DNA of 64,000 bases from assembly GCF_001571225.1 (NCBI RefSeq), contig NZ_BCTJ01000016.1, positions 1 to 64,000 on the forward strand, given 5' to 3'. The notes under the pieces were generated by a model. It made no database searches and was not told the origin of the DNA. It was given only the letters and a program-made list of their open reading frames with translations. This DNA comes from Hydrogenophaga palleronii NBRC 102513 (GTDB taxonomy: Bacteria > Pseudomonadota > Gammaproteobacteria > Burkholderiales > Burkholderiaceae_C). How positions within the stretch are numbered: the first letter of the stretch is position 1; every line of letters begins with the position of its first letter. The translations under genes were made by a program, and so were the position numbers. Below are positions 17,978-27,684 of the stretch, one piece after another.

Positions 17978-19248
17978 GGGTTCGACGCCGAATCGGCGCC
18001 GGCCAGGCGCTGCGGTCTGCTGCGTGCTTCGCCGTGGCGCTGCACCAGCGTCCAGGCCACGGTGGCGATCAACACGCTCCAGAACCACACGCCGTTGGTG
18101 AGCGGCAGCACCGAGCCCGCGCCGTCGGAAAAGCCGGCCATGCTGTGGCCCAGCCAGCCACCCATGAGGAAGGCCGCGGCCATCGACAGAAAACCGCTCA
18201 ACGCGGACGCGGCACCCGCGGCCTGCGGAAACGGGCCGACCGCGCCGCTCTGGCCGCAAGGCTGGTGCACCCCGTGCGCCAGCATGAAGAGCCAGAACGG
18301 CACCAGGATCGCCCAGGTGCTCTGCACCCCCATCAGGCCGAGCACGCCCATGAGGGTGCCGGCCGTGAGCGTCATCGCGCCGGCCACGGCCACGGTCTGG
18401 CGCAGGCCCAGGCGCGGCAGCAGGTGGCGGCACAGGAAGGTGCCGAGGATGTAGGTGAAGGACATGCTGAACATCAGCAGGCCATAGGCGGTGGTGGTCA
18501 GGCCGAGCACGCGGATGAACACGAAGGACGACGCCGCAAGAAAGGTGAACAGGCCCGCGTAGGACGTGGTGGACAACAGGGCGAAGGCCCAGAAGGTGGG
18601 GTGGCGCGCGATCAGCAGCCAGTTGCCGACCAGGGTGGCGGGTTCGAGCGCGCGCGGGTTCTTGTGCTGCAGGCTTTCTTCAAAGCGCCAGGCCACCACC
18701 GCCAGTGCGACCGCGCCGAACACGGCCAGCGCCAGCAAGGCGGCGCGCCAGCCGAATACGCCCGACAACAGGCCACCGATGGGCGAGGCCATGCAGGCGA
18801 TCACACCCAGGCCGGTGAGGCCTTTGGACATCACCCGAGCGCCCTCGCTGGGTGCGTACAGGTCGCGCACGATGGCGCGAGCGCACATCACACCCGCGCC
18901 CATGGCCGCACCCTGCACCGCGCGCCAGACGATGAGCTGTTCCATGTTGGGCGCAAAGCTGCTGCCGATGGCCGCTGCGACGAAGGCCGCCATGCCGACC
19001 AGCAACACCGGGCGCCGCCCGAAGCGGTCCGACAGCGGACCCCACACCAGTTGCGACAGGCCGAAACACAGCAGCAGCGCGGTGAGCGTGAGCTGGGCTT
19101 GTGACATCGGCGCGCCGAAGCCCGCGGTGAGGGCGGGCAGGGCGGGCAGGTACAGGTCGGTGGCGACGGGCTGCAGGCCCAGCAGCAGCGAGAGCACCAG
19201 CACGATCAGGCTGGGCGACATGGCAGACGTGGGGGGCGGGGCAGACAT
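17974..19248 (-). CDS. MFS drug-efflux transporter, Bcr/CflA type
   Basis: This is a 424-residue twelve-helix major facilitator protein of the Bcr/CflA drug-resistance branch. Early markers are [13 protein letters not shown] and the loop [14 protein letters not shown] after helix two, then [22 protein letters not shown] in helix four (in pieces [17 protein letters not shown]). The start at 19248 gives MSAPPPTS; an in-frame ATG at 19221 is an alternative. It probably exports hydrophobic antibiotics or metabolites with protons. Its stop overlaps the miaA start. Confidence 0.9.
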   Translation of the reverse strand: MSAPPPTSAMSPSLIVLVLSLLLGLQPVATDLYLPALPALTAGFGAPMSQAQLTLTALLLCFGLSQLVWGPLSDRFGRRPVLLVGMAAFVAAAIGSSFAPNMEQLIVWRAVQGAAMGAGVMCARAIVRDLYAPSEGARVMSKGLTGLGVIACMASPIGGLLSGVFGWRAALLALAVFGAVALAVVAWRFEESLQHKNPRALEPATLVGNWLLIARHPTFWAFALLSTTSYAGLFTFLAASSFVFIRVLGLTTTAYGLLMFSMSFTYILGTFLCRHLLPRLGLRQTVAVAGAMTLTAGTLMGVLGLMGVQSTWAILVPFWLFMLAHGVHQPCGQSGAVGPFPQAAGAASALSGFLSMAAAFLMGGWLGHSMAGFSDGAGSVLPLTNGVWFWSVLIATVAWTLVQRHGEARSRPQRLAGADSASNP

Positions 19249-19307
19249 CCGGGCGAGGTTAGCAGAACGCCCGCGCGGGGCAGCCCTGCTGCGCGGGCCG
19301 GCGCCGC

Positions 19308-20201
19308 CTAGGGATGGACGCGGTTGGCGTCGGCCAGAACGGCTTCGGCGACGCTGTCGTCGCGCAGCCCGAACAGGCTCGACAGCGCGGTGCGGTATTG
19401 CGCCTGGCCAACCGAGTTGGTGTTGTGGTGCGAGCCGCCCTCGACCAGCACGAAAGCCTTGCGGCCCTTGGCGGCCTCGTACAGCTTGCGGCCCAGCTCG
19501 GGCTGGATCAGGCGGTCGTCGCCGCCGTGCACCACCAGCAGCGGCGAGCCGATGTCGGGCACGCGCTTGACGGCTTCGAAGCGCTGCGTGATCAGCAACG
19601 AGATCGGCAGCCAGCCCCATTTGAAGGTGCTGACCACGTCGGGGATGGAGGTGAAGGTGCCTTCGACCACGGTGCCGGCTTCGTCGTGCACTTGAGCGGC
19701 GAGTTCGATGGCGATGGCACCGCCCAGCGAGTGGCCGAAGATGTAGCGCGGGCGGTTCGGGTACTTGGCGGCCAGCCAGTCCCAGGCGGCGCGTGCGTCT
19801 TCGTAGGCGGTGGCTTCCGAGGGCAGTTCGTTGGTGCTCTTGCCGAAGCCGCGGTAGTCGATGGCCAGCACCGAGAAGCCCAGGTCTTCCATGCGGCGGG
19901 CGCGGAAGGCCGAGCCGGTGACGTTGAAGCGCGCACCGTGCAGGTACAGCAGGACGGGCGCGTCCTTGCGGCGTTCGAAGTTGTCGTGTTCCGCCCACAG
20001 GCCGTGCAGCTGCACCGGTTTGCCGGTCTTGGGGGAGTGGAAGTCGATCCACACATCCTCCATGCCTTCGGCGGCGGCCTCACCACCGGCCCAGCTGCGG
20101 TCGGAGGGCTGGAAGATCCAGAAGCGTTGCTTCTCGTCCAGCGTGGCGCATCCGGCCAGCAGGGCGAACGCGGCGAGCAGGGTGAAGAGGAGACGCTTCA
20201 T
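19308..20201 (-). CDS. Lipoprotein alpha/beta hydrolase
   Basis: This is a 297-residue serine hydrolase exported as a lipoprotein. A signal peptide ends in the lipobox LLAGC (Cys18). The hydrolase core has LYLHGARFN for the oxyanion region, IDYRGFGKS, and the nucleophile elbow GHSLGG; LLVVHGGDDRLI and GGSHHN carry the acid and histidine. It is of the BAAT/monoacylglycerol-lipase-like group. The substrate is unknown. It stands alone, divergent from the sigma factor gene across 223 bases. Confidence 0.85.
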   Translation of the reverse strand: MKRLLFTLLAAFALLAGCATLDEKQRFWIFQPSDRSWAGGEAAAEGMEDVWIDFHSPKTGKPVQLHGLWAEHDNFERRKDAPVLLYLHGARFNVTGSAFRARRMEDLGFSVLAIDYRGFGKSTNELPSEATAYEDARAAWDWLAAKYPNRPRYIFGHSLGGAIAIELAAQVHDEAGTVVEGTFTSIPDVVSTFKWGWLPISLLITQRFEAVKRVPDIGSPLLVVHGGDDRLIQPELGRKLYEAAKGRKAFVLVEGGSHHNTNSVGQAQYRTALSSLFGLRDDSVAEAVLADANRVHP

Positions 20202-20352
20202 GGCGGTGATGGATGCATCTGGCAGGGCAAAAGTTCAGGCGGTGGCGCCATGCTGCAGGTTCCATGCCGCTTCCGATAGGGGCGAAACCCGTGCGCGTGT
20301 GGCCTTGGTCACGGCAACGGCCCACATTCGTGGCATGATGGCGCCCTTTAAT

Positions 20353-20371
20353 GCGAATGAATCTCAATTGC
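20353..20371. promoter_or_regulatory. Fur-like box upstream of the ECF sigma gene
   Basis: GCGAATGAATCTCAATTGC agrees with the classical Fur 19-mer at 11 of 19 positions and lies 54 bases before the sigma factor gene. A TTTAAT (20347-20352) directly before it could be the -10 element. Iron-dependent repression of this locus is the natural reading. Confidence 0.55.
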
Positions 20372-20424
20372 GTTGACGTGAGGCGTTTCTGAACGGCCCC
20401 GCGCACGCGGCCCGGCTCCCTTCC

Positions 20425-20940
20425 ATGTCCACTTCCCCGCATTCCGACGGCTCCCTGCTCCTGCTGTACACCGATCACCACGGCTGGCTGGTGCAGTGGC
20501 TGCGCCGGCGGGTGAACAACCTGCACGAGGCGGCCGACCTGGCCCAGGACACCTTCGTCAAGCTGATGGGCCAGAGCCCGGGCGAGCTGCGCGAGCCGCG
20601 CGCCTACCTGGCCACGGTGGCGCGTGGTGTGCTGATCGACCACTGCCGGCGCCTCTCGCTGGAGCGCGCCTACCTGGACACCCTGGCGCTGATGCCCGAG
20701 CCGGTCACGCCTTCGCCGGAAGAGCGCGCCATCGTGCTCGAAGCGCTGAGCCAGATCGACCAAATGCTCGACGGCCTCGGTCAGCGCGCGCGCAGCGCTT
20801 TCCTGCTGGCCCAGCTGGACGGGCTCACCTACCGTGAGGTGGCCGCGCGGCTCGGCGTGAGCCTGAGCTCGGTCGAGAAATACATGGCGACGGCGTTTCG
20901 CCACTGCTACCGCATCGTCTACCAGGACGGTGCCGCATGA
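20425..20940 (+). CDS. FecI-family ECF sigma factor
   Basis: This is a 171-residue extracytoplasmic-function sigma factor of the iron-starvation group. Region 2 has LHEAADLAQDTFVKLM, region 4 has LDGLTYREVAARLGVSLSSVEKYM (for example LTYREVAARLGVSLSSVEKY). Its stop overlaps the start of the FecR-like gene (ATGA), the standard sigma/sensor pair. A Fur-like box lies upstream. It is expected to transcribe the TonB receptor gene that follows when the receptor binds its ligand (established for Fec and Has systems; inferred here). Confidence 0.92.
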   Translation: MSTSPHSDGSLLLLYTDHHGWLVQWLRRRVNNLHEAADLAQDTFVKLMGQSPGELREPRAYLATVARGVLIDHCRRLSLERAYLDTLALMPEPVTPSPEERAIVLEALSQIDQMLDGLGQRARSAFLLAQLDGLTYREVAARLGVSLSSVEKYMATAFRHCYRIVYQDGAA

Positions 20941-21926
20941 GCGCACACCCCGGACATGCCACGGTGCCGGCGCCCGAGCCCGCCGTGGTGGAGGAGGCGA
21001 TCGCCTGGCTGGTGCGCCTGCAGTCGGGCGAGGCACAGCCCGCCGACTGGGAAGCGTGCCAGCGCTGGCGCGCCGCGCAACCCACGCATGCCATGGCCTG
21101 GGAACGGCTGCAACGCATACAAGGCCGCTTCAATGGCCTGCCGGACGGCCCGCGCGCGCGCACCGCGCTCGACGATGCCCGCCGCGACATGACGCGCCGC
21201 CGCGCCCTGCGCCTGCTGAGCGTGGCGTTCGTCGGCGGTGCCACCGCCTGGCTGGTGCGGCCGCTGTTGCCGGTTGACCAGCTGCTGGCCGACCACAGCA
21301 CCGGCGCCGGCGAACGCCGCCGCATCGAATTGCCCGACGGCACCCTGGTGTGGCTGGACACGCGCAGCGCGGTGGACGTGCGCTTCACCGCCGCCGAACG
21401 CCGCCTGGTGCTGCGCCAGGGCCGGGTGGCCCTGAGCACCGGCCGCGATGGCGCGGCCTCGGTGTACCGACCGTTGTGGGTGGAGACCCGGCACGGCACG
21501 GCGCGCGCGCTGGGCACCCGTTTCCAGGTTGGCCTGGACGAGGCCAGCACGCAGGTGCAGGTGTTCGAGCACGCGGTCGAGCTGCAGCCGCGCGAAGCCG
21601 CCGTGCCGCGGCGCTTGCAGGCCGGTGAGAGTGGACGTTTCGACGCCAGTGGTGTGCACGAGGTCGCGGCGCTGAACCCCGACCAGGACGCCTGGACCGA
21701 CGGCCTGCTGGTGGCACGTGACATGCCGCTGGGCGAGCTGATCCGCGAGCTCGCCCGCTACCGCCCGGGCTGGCTGGCCTGCGACAACGAGGTGGCGCAG
21801 CTGCGCATCTCGGGTGTCTTCAGCCTCAGCGACACCGACCGCACCCTGGCCCTGGTCGAGAAGACCTTGCCGGTGCGTGTGCAGCGCCGCACGAACCACT
21901 GGGTCACGCTGCAGCGCCGCACCTGA
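20937..21926 (+). CDS. FecR-family anti-sigma/transmembrane sensor
   Basis: This 329-residue inner-membrane protein controls the adjacent sigma factor. A cytoplasmic N-terminal domain (AIAWLVRLQSGEAQPADWEACQRW-like, for example DWEACQRWRAAQPTHAMAWE) precedes one membrane span near residues 90-108. The periplasmic FecR domain begins with RRRIELPDGTLVWLDTRSAV. The C-terminal part (MPLGELIRELARYRPG, then RISGVFSL) resembles the STN-like segment that contacts the receptor. It passes the signal from the outer-membrane receptor's STN domain to the sigma factor. Confidence 0.92.
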   Translation: MSAHPGHATVPAPEPAVVEEAIAWLVRLQSGEAQPADWEACQRWRAAQPTHAMAWERLQRIQGRFNGLPDGPRARTALDDARRDMTRRRALRLLSVAFVGGATAWLVRPLLPVDQLLADHSTGAGERRRIELPDGTLVWLDTRSAVDVRFTAAERRLVLRQGRVALSTGRDGAASVYRPLWVETRHGTARALGTRFQVGLDEASTQVQVFEHAVELQPREAAVPRRLQAGESGRFDASGVHEVAALNPDQDAWTDGLLVARDMPLGELIRELARYRPGWLACDNEVAQLRISGVFSLSDTDRTLALVEKTLPVRVQRRTNHWVTLQRRT

Positions 21927-21935
21927 CCGACCGAG

Positions 21936-21950
21936 CCCGGCCCCGCCGGG
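21936..21950 (+). terminator. Small hairpin after the FecR gene
   Basis: CCCGGC-CCC-GCCGGG is a six-bp stem ten bases after the fecR-like stop. No T-tract follows at once, so it is at most a partial terminator separating the sigma/sensor unit from the receptor gene. Confidence 0.35.
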
Positions 21951-21970
21951 CCGCGCGCTCCCGTCGCCTC

Positions 21971-22016
21971 AAAAACTTTTTTGCTGCCGCGTTGCGGGTT
22001 TTGCGCCGTCGTCCGT
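21971..22016 (+). promoter_or_regulatory. Candidate iron-starvation ECF promoter for the receptor gene
   Basis: The 179-base gap before the receptor holds an AT-rich block (AAAAACTTTTTT, 21971-21982), a GGTTTT element (21997-22002) and CGTC repeats (22007-22017). CGTC-type -10 elements are characteristic of FecI/PvdS-like sigma factors. The exact -35/-10 pairing cannot be fixed by eye. Confidence 0.35.
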
Positions 22017-22105
22017 CCTGTACCCAAGAGCCACACACACGGCCTTGCCGAGAGCCCGCTGCGAGCGGGTGCCGAGGGCAGGGCGACAACCCAAGGACCG
22101 ATGCC

Positions 22106-24931
22106 ATGACACAGCCCCCATTGCCCCGCACCGCGGGCGCCACGGGCCACCCCTCGTTTCGCGTGCTGCCACTGGTTGCCGCGTTGCTGGCGGTCGGCGC
22201 CACCCTGCCGCTCGCCTCGCCGGCCGCAGCGCAAGCGGTGAGCACCTCACGCGGCGAAGCCTTGCGCCCCTATGCGGTGGAGGCCGGCGGGCTGGAGGCG
22301 GCGCTGAACCAGTTTGCGCGCCAGGCCGGTGTGCTGATCTCTTTCGATGCGGTGCTGGTGCGTGGTCTGCAGAGCCCGGGTTTCCAGGGCCATGCCACGG
22401 TGGCCAGCGGCCTGGCCTCGGTGCTGGGCGAGCACCCGCTGGTGGCGCAGACCGAAGGCCCCGGTGCCTGGCGCATCCGCGCGGCGGCGCCCGGTTCGCG
22501 CCCGGGGCAGGCGGCCACGGCGGGTGAGCGGGCCAGTACGCCCGCGGTTGAAAACGCCCTGCCTACGGTGGAGGTGCGCGCCCAGTCCGAGGAAGAACTG
22601 CAGAAGGACTTGCCGTACCGCAGCGCCGGCTCGCGCAGCCACATCACACGCGACCGCATCGAGCAGTTCCGCGGCACCTCGGTGGGCGACATCTTCCAGG
22701 GCACGCCGGGCGTGCTCATCGGCGAGAACCGCAACAGCGGCGGGCTGGACGTGAACATCCGCGGCATGCAGGGGCAGGGCCGGGTGCCCGTGCTGGTGGA
22801 CGGCGCGCGGCAGGAGACCACGGTGTACCGGGGCTACGCGGGCGTGTCTTCGCGCAGCTATGTGGACCCCGACCTGATCGGCGGCATCGACATCGAAAAA
22901 GGCCCGAGCATGGCCGCCGGTGGCACCGGTGCGGTGGGTGGCCTGGTGACCATGCGCACCATCAACGCCGAAGACATCGTGCGACCAGGCCAGACGCTGG
23001 GCCTGCGCCTGCGCGGCAGCCTGCTGGGCAACAACAGCGGGTCGGCACCCGCGCCGGGCACACCGTCGGGCTACAACACCGGCGGCAATGGCACCGACGG
23101 TGTGTTCCGCATCAACTGCGTCATTGCCAGCCTGTGCGCCGGGCCCTTCAACATCGCCAATGCCCAGGCGTCCGACGAAGGCATGTCGCGCCCGGGCCTG
23201 CTCAAGCCCAAGAGCTTTGCCGGCAGCGCGGCCGTGGCAAAGCGCTTCGAGCAGGCCGACGTGGTGGCGGCCTACGCCAAACGCAGCCAGGGCAACTATT
23301 ACGCCGGCACCAAGGGGCCGGTGCCGTATCTGGACCTGTCCGACACGCAGAACCGCGGCTTCTACACCGAGGTGCGGCCCAAGGTCGTGGGCGCGACGCG
23401 TTTCCGCGCCGGCGAACGCATCGTCAACTCCAACTACGACAGCGAGTCGGTGCTGCTCAAGACCAAGCTCTACATGCCCGACGACCAGGAGCTGGAGCTG
23501 AGCTACCTCCGCTACGAAAGCACCTACGGCGAGCTGATGCCGTCGCAACTGCTCTGGCTCGGCCAGGTGCGCCAGACCAGCAACAGCCATGTGCTGGCCG
23601 ACACCTATGCCGCCCGCTACCGCTGGAACCCCGTCGACAGCACGCGGCTGGACCTGCGCGCCAACCTCTGGCACACCGACACCACCAGCGAGAACCGCAA
23701 CTACTCGGAAGGCACCTGGAGCAACGCCTTCGACATCGGCGGCGAAAACTACAAGCGCTGGGGCTTCGATCTGAGCAACGGCATGCGCTTCGACCTTGGT
23801 GGCGACATCAAGCTGAACTACGGCCTGTCGGCCCAGAACGAACGGGTGCGCGGTGACGGCCAGGCGACCAATTTTTCCGCGGGTGGTCGCGCCGGGCAAC
23901 GCGACGAATACAGCCTCTTCACCGACGTGCAGTGGAAGCCCGTGCCGAGCCTGACGCTGCAGGGCGGGCTGCGCCATACGCGCTTCCAGTCGCGCGACGA
24001 CAAGCCTCACAACGTGGACCCCGGCAGCGCCTACTGCGTGGACCCGGATGGCGACGGCGTGTGCGAGCCGCTCATGATGAGCAGCCGCAACAGCGGCACC
24101 GCGCCCATGGTCAGCCTGCTGTGGGAGCCGCGCGCCGGCCTGCAGTTCTATGCGCGCCATGCCGAGGCGCTGCGCATGCCGAGCCTGTTCGAAACCACGT
24201 CCGGCTTCTCGGTCAGCCCGTCGCAGGACATCCACCTCAAGCCCGAACAGGCCACCAGCCGCGAGATCGGTGTCAACTACCTCAAGGACGATCTCTGGCG
24301 CAGCGGCGACAAGTTCCGCGCCAAGGCCGCCTGGTTCCGCAACCACACGCGCGACTACCTCACCCGTACCTTCCCCAACACCTGGGAAGAGGGCATGGGC
24401 ACCCAGTTCTTCTCCTTGCGCAACATCCAGAGCGTGACCTTCCACGGCTTTGAACTCTCGGGCTCGTACGACCTCGGCCCGGCCTTCCTGGAGCTGAGCG
24501 GCACCCGCTACACCTTCATCGAGACCTGCCACTTCGGCAGCTACCGCCGCACCGAGTGCACCGACTACGGCATTGCCGCGAGTTACGTGAACAACATGAT
24601 TCCGCCCAAGTGGCACGCCAGCGCCACCCTGGGCGCGCGCCTGCTGCAACGCAAGCTCACGCTGGGCGTGCGCGGCACCTTCATGGGCCAGCGCACACCG
24701 ACACCGGCCCACAACGACCAGGGCGTGGTGTCGCAGGGGGCGGCCTCGCCGGTGCCCTGGCACAAGTACTCGCTGTGGGATCTGTTCGCCAGCTACAAGG
24801 TCAACGACCAGCTCAGCGTCGATTTCAACATCGACAACGTCACCGACCGCTACTACCTCGACGCCCTCAGCCTGGGTCTGGTCCCCGCGCCCGGGCGCAG
24901 TGCCCGCCTGAGCGTGACGCTGCGTTTCTGA
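22106..24931 (+). CDS. TonB-dependent outer-membrane receptor with STN signalling domain, probably for heme or hemoproteins
   Basis: This 941-residue receptor starts at ATG 22106. The signal peptide ends near SPAAAQA. An STN domain (about residues 50-125, YAVEAGGLEAALNQFARQAG) is followed by the plug (SHITRDRIEQFRGTSVGDIF to GGIDIEKGPS) and the barrel ending in Phe. The STN domain marks a receptor that signals through FecR and sigma, both encoded just upstream. The barrel resembles the hemoglobin/transferrin/lactoferrin-receptor group; the family FRAP/NPNL positions read LRMP and LKPE, with a histidine just before LKPE as a possible heme ligand. Cysteine pairs (NCVIASLC, YCVDPDGDGVC, TCHFGSYRRTEC) suggest disulfide-closed loops. 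The heme oxygenase downstream supports heme as ligand. Confidence 0.9.
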   Translation: MTQPPLPRTAGATGHPSFRVLPLVAALLAVGATLPLASPAAAQAVSTSRGEALRPYAVEAGGLEAALNQFARQAGVLISFDAVLVRGLQSPGFQGHATVASGLASVLGEHPLVAQTEGPGAWRIRAAAPGSRPGQAATAGERASTPAVENALPTVEVRAQSEEELQKDLPYRSAGSRSHITRDRIEQFRGTSVGDIFQGTPGVLIGENRNSGGLDVNIRGMQGQGRVPVLVDGARQETTVYRGYAGVSSRSYVDPDLIGGIDIEKGPSMAAGGTGAVGGLVTMRTINAEDIVRPGQTLGLRLRGSLLGNNSGSAPAPGTPSGYNTGGNGTDGVFRINCVIASLCAGPFNIANAQASDEGMSRPGLLKPKSFAGSAAVAKRFEQADVVAAYAKRSQGNYYAGTKGPVPYLDLSDTQNRGFYTEVRPKVVGATRFRAGERIVNSNYDSESVLLKTKLYMPDDQELELSYLRYESTYGELMPSQLLWLGQVRQTSNSHVLADTYAARYRWNPVDSTRLDLRANLWHTDTTSENRNYSEGTWSNAFDIGGENYKRWGFDLSNGMRFDLGGDIKLNYGLSAQNERVRGDGQATNFSAGGRAGQRDEYSLFTDVQWKPVPSLTLQGGLRHTRFQSRDDKPHNVDPGSAYCVDPDGDGVCEPLMMSSRNSGTAPMVSLLWEPRAGLQFYARHAEALRMPSLFETTSGFSVSPSQDIHLKPEQATSREIGVNYLKDDLWRSGDKFRAKAAWFRNHTRDYLTRTFPNTWEEGMGTQFFSLRNIQSVTFHGFELSGSYDLGPAFLELSGTRYTFIETCHFGSYRRTECTDYGIAASYVNNMIPPKWHASATLGARLLQRKLTLGVRGTFMGQRTPTPAHNDQGVVSQGAASPVPWHKYSLWDLFASYKVNDQLSVDFNIDNVTDRYYLDALSLGLVPAPGRSARLSVTLRF

Positions 24932-25055
24932 GCGCCGCCGCACATGCGGCCCACGCGGCCCATGCCGCCGATGCGGCCCGCCGCGCCCCTGTTCACTTTT
25001 TTCCCCATCCGCTTCGCCCGCCCAGCGGGCCCCATCTGCAAAGGAAGCTCACACC

Positions 25056-27635
25056 ATGAAGCACCCGATACGTCATCTCTTGCTGGGACTGGGCACCGCC
25101 CTGTTCCTGGCCGCCTGCGGCGGCGGCGGTGGAGGCGGCGGCAGCTCCGCTCCCACCACCCCCACGCCCACCGCGCGCGCCAGCGCCAGTGCCACCAACG
25201 TGGAAGCCGGCCAGACCGTCACGCTCGACGGCAGCGCCAGCACCTCGCCCAACGGCGGCGCCATCAGCTACCAATGGAGCGTGGAACAGCGCCCCGACGG
25301 CAGCAACGCCGCGCTGTCCGCACCGACAGTAGCCAACCCCAGCTTCACGCCCGACCTGCCGGGCAACTACCTCATCGGCCTGGTCGTGAACGACGGCCGC
25401 GCCAGCAGCACGGCGGCTCAGGTGGCCCTGGTGGTGAGCAACCCGAACCCGGTGGCGGTAGTCATTCCGCAGGTGAGCCAGCTGGTGAACACGGACGTGC
25501 AGCTCGATGGCAGCGGCAGCCTGGCACCACAAGGCGGCAACGCCAGCGGCCTGCGTTTCCTGTGGGTGCTCACCGAGCGGCCGGCCGGCAGCACCGCGGT
25601 GCTCGATGACGCGTTGCGCGCGCAACCGCGCTTCACGGCCGACCAGGTGGGGCGCTACGTGGCCACCCTGGTGGTTTCGCACGGCGGCAAAACCAGCGCG
25701 CCGGCCACGGTCAACATCGACATCGGCCAGGTCAACGCCTTGCCCGTGGCGAATGCCGGCCCGGCCATCACCGCCGTGCGTGGCAGCCGCGTCACGCTCG
25801 ACGGCAGCGCCAGCAGCGACGCCGACGGCGATGCCCTGCAGTACCGCTGGAGCTTCGCGCTCTTTGGCAAGCCTTATGGCTCGCGGGCCGTGATCGAGAA
25901 CGCCGACAAGGTCTCCGCGTTCTTCGTGCCCGACTTCGCCGGCACCTACCGCCTCACCCTCGCGGTGTACGACGGCACCGCCCGCACCACCGCCGGCCTG
26001 CAGGTCACGGTGACAAAGCCCGCAGGTGCGCCCAACACCAAGCCGGTGGCGGTCATCTCGCGGCCTTTCAACGCCACCTTCGAGTCCGAGCGCGACGTCG
26101 TGGTGGCCCTCACCGCCGTGTATTCGATGGATGCCGATGGTGACGTCATCCTCCCCGCCAACCGCGAATGGACGATGCTGTCGGCCCCTGCCGGGTTTGA
26201 CCGCGTGGCCAACTTCAACAACCCGTATCAGGGCTCCTTCAAGGGCACCCACTACGGCGACTACCTGCTGCAGCTGCGCGTGTTTGACGGCACGGACTGG
26301 AGCGACCCGGTCACGCAGGTCTACACCGTGATCAACGGCGCCAACCGGCCACCACGCGCCGTGGCCAAGGTGCTGGGCACCTCCAGTACCGTCGGCGTGG
26401 GCGCGACCGTCACCCTGTCGGGCGAGAACAGCACCGATGCCGACAACAACCGCCTGAGCTACCGGTGGACCCTGCTGGAACGCCCAGATGGCAGCGCGGC
26501 CCAATTGCGCAACGGCAACACCGTCAACGCCAGTTTTGTCGCCGACCGGGCCGGCCCCTACATGTTTGAGCTGGTGGTGACCGACGAGCACGGCGCGGTC
26601 AGCAGCGACGGCATCTCGAGCCAGCCGACCCAGATCATCGTGATGGCCAAGTCGCGCAACTACGCGCCGGTGGCGCGCCTGGAGAGCCTGGTGTCCTACA
26701 CCGCGGAGCAGCCCCTGGTGATCGGTGCCAAGGGCATCCAGGGAAATTACGCGTCGGCGGACTACGACATCTGGAACAGCTTCCAACTGCACCCCAACGG
26801 CTACGACTCCGACGGAGACGCCCTGAGCTACCTGTGGACGCTGACCCAGGGGCCGAGCAACAGCGCCTTCCAGATGCCGGCATCGGGCTACTTCTGCGGC
26901 GCCACGGGCAGCGCCAATTACCCAGGCCCTGACGTCATCGCCTACACGACCTGGCGCGACGAAGGCCTGGCCCTGCGCAACTGGACCTGCGACCGTCTGG
27001 GCCTCGCGCCCACCGTGGCCGGTACCTACCAGGTGCAGCTGGCCGTGAGCGACGGTATCGGCTTCGGTGGCCCCTACACCCTGAACCTGCACGCGGTTGA
27101 CCGTGCCAACTACCCCAGCCTGCTGCTGGAGCACATGAACCGGCAGCACACCTGGTCCAACGACGCGCAGGCCATGGTGCTGGAGGACGCCGACCCCGGC
27201 GCCGGCAACATGGCGGGCCTGGCACAGCAGGAGGTGTTCCCGTTCACCACCTTCGGCGGCAACACGAGCTTCTCCAACGCCATCACCAGCTCGCGCGATC
27301 TGCTCAAGACCTACTTCGACAACTACGTGTCGGGCCACTACGTGGTGCGTACCTTCCGCCTGACCGCTGGCGGGGGTGACTACACCATTCAAAACCTGGG
27401 CGCGACCGACAGCGAAGGCCGGCTGCAACCCGCCTTTGTCGGGCTGCAAAACGGCCAGGTGATCCGGCGTGGCGAAAGCGTGACCTTCCAACTGGTCTTG
27501 GCCGGCGGCACCATGCCGACGCTGGACACCAGCGGCAGCATCGTGAACACGAGCCGCAACCTGCGCTGGTCCTTCGGCGTGCAGGAGAAGCCGCACTTCA
27601 CCTTCGATTTCAACCCCACCATCGCGGTGTACTGA
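25056..27635 (+). CDS. Large PKD-repeat lipoprotein of unknown function in the heme locus
   Basis: This is an 859-residue exported lipoprotein. The lipobox LAAC ends at Cys21 and is followed by a run of glycines as linker. Five or six PKD/Ig-like modules follow (about 40-128, 130-225, 228-322, 330-425, 430-530, 540-690). They have repeated hallmarks such as VTLDGSAS, DADGDALQYRW, GTYRLTLAVYDG and DADNNRLSYRWTLLERPDG, and some contain DxDxD calcium-like loops. The last 170 residues form a distinct C-terminal region without repeats. A good ribosome site AAGGAAG precedes the ATG. Its place between the TonB receptor and heme oxygenase suggests a surface partner that binds hemoprotein or heme, but no such activity can be read from the sequence. 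Confidence 0.8.
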   Translation: MKHPIRHLLLGLGTALFLAACGGGGGGGGSSAPTTPTPTARASASATNVEAGQTVTLDGSASTSPNGGAISYQWSVEQRPDGSNAALSAPTVANPSFTPDLPGNYLIGLVVNDGRASSTAAQVALVVSNPNPVAVVIPQVSQLVNTDVQLDGSGSLAPQGGNASGLRFLWVLTERPAGSTAVLDDALRAQPRFTADQVGRYVATLVVSHGGKTSAPATVNIDIGQVNALPVANAGPAITAVRGSRVTLDGSASSDADGDALQYRWSFALFGKPYGSRAVIENADKVSAFFVPDFAGTYRLTLAVYDGTARTTAGLQVTVTKPAGAPNTKPVAVISRPFNATFESERDVVVALTAVYSMDADGDVILPANREWTMLSAPAGFDRVANFNNPYQGSFKGTHYGDYLLQLRVFDGTDWSDPVTQVYTVINGANRPPRAVAKVLGTSSTVGVGATVTLSGENSTDADNNRLSYRWTLLERPDGSAAQLRNGNTVNASFVADRAGPYMFELVVTDEHGAVSSDGISSQPTQIIVMAKSRNYAPVARLESLVSYTAEQPLVIGAKGIQGNYASADYDIWNSFQLHPNGYDSDGDALSYLWTLTQGPSNSAFQMPASGYFCGATGSANYPGPDVIAYTTWRDEGLALRNWTCDRLGLAPTVAGTYQVQLAVSDGIGFGGPYTLNLHAVDRANYPSLLLEHMNRQHTWSNDAQAMVLEDADPGAGNMAGLAQQEVFPFTTFGGNTSFSNAITSSRDLLKTYFDNYVSGHYVVRTFRLTAGGGDYTIQNLGATDSEGRLQPAFVGLQNGQVIRRGESVTFQLVLAGGTMPTLDTSGSIVNTSRNLRWSFGVQEKPHFTFDFNPTIAVY

Positions 27636-27642
27636 CCGCGTA

Positions 27643-27669
27643 CCCCGGACGGTGCCACACCGTCCGGGG
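27643..27669 (+). terminator. Very stable hairpin after the PKD lipoprotein gene
   Basis: CCCCGGACGGTG and CACCGTCCGGGG are perfect 12-bp arms around a CCA loop. The following bases CCATTCCTTTCCC are pyrimidine rich but not a clean T-tract. It probably ends or attenuates transcription before the heme oxygenase gene. Confidence 0.6.
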
Positions 27670-27684
27670 CCATTCCTTTCCCGT

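Noticed and set aside
22247-24943. Minus-strand open frame of nearly 900 codons opposite the TonB receptor
   Set aside because: Composition is that of an antisense shadow. The plus-strand receptor has signal peptide, STN, plug and barrel features that fix the real frame.
24932-25020. Short GCGGCCC-type repeats and T-run after the receptor gene as an intrinsic terminator
   Set aside because: The stems are only four to five bp and the T6 run (25001-25006) is not adjacent to a stable hairpin. I could not support a terminator here.
25115-25142. GGC-rich stretch as a nucleotide repeat element
   Set aside because: It encodes the glycine linker directly after the lipobox cysteine of the PKD lipoprotein, which is a common feature of such lipoproteins. 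A similar linker occurs in the esterase at 36925.
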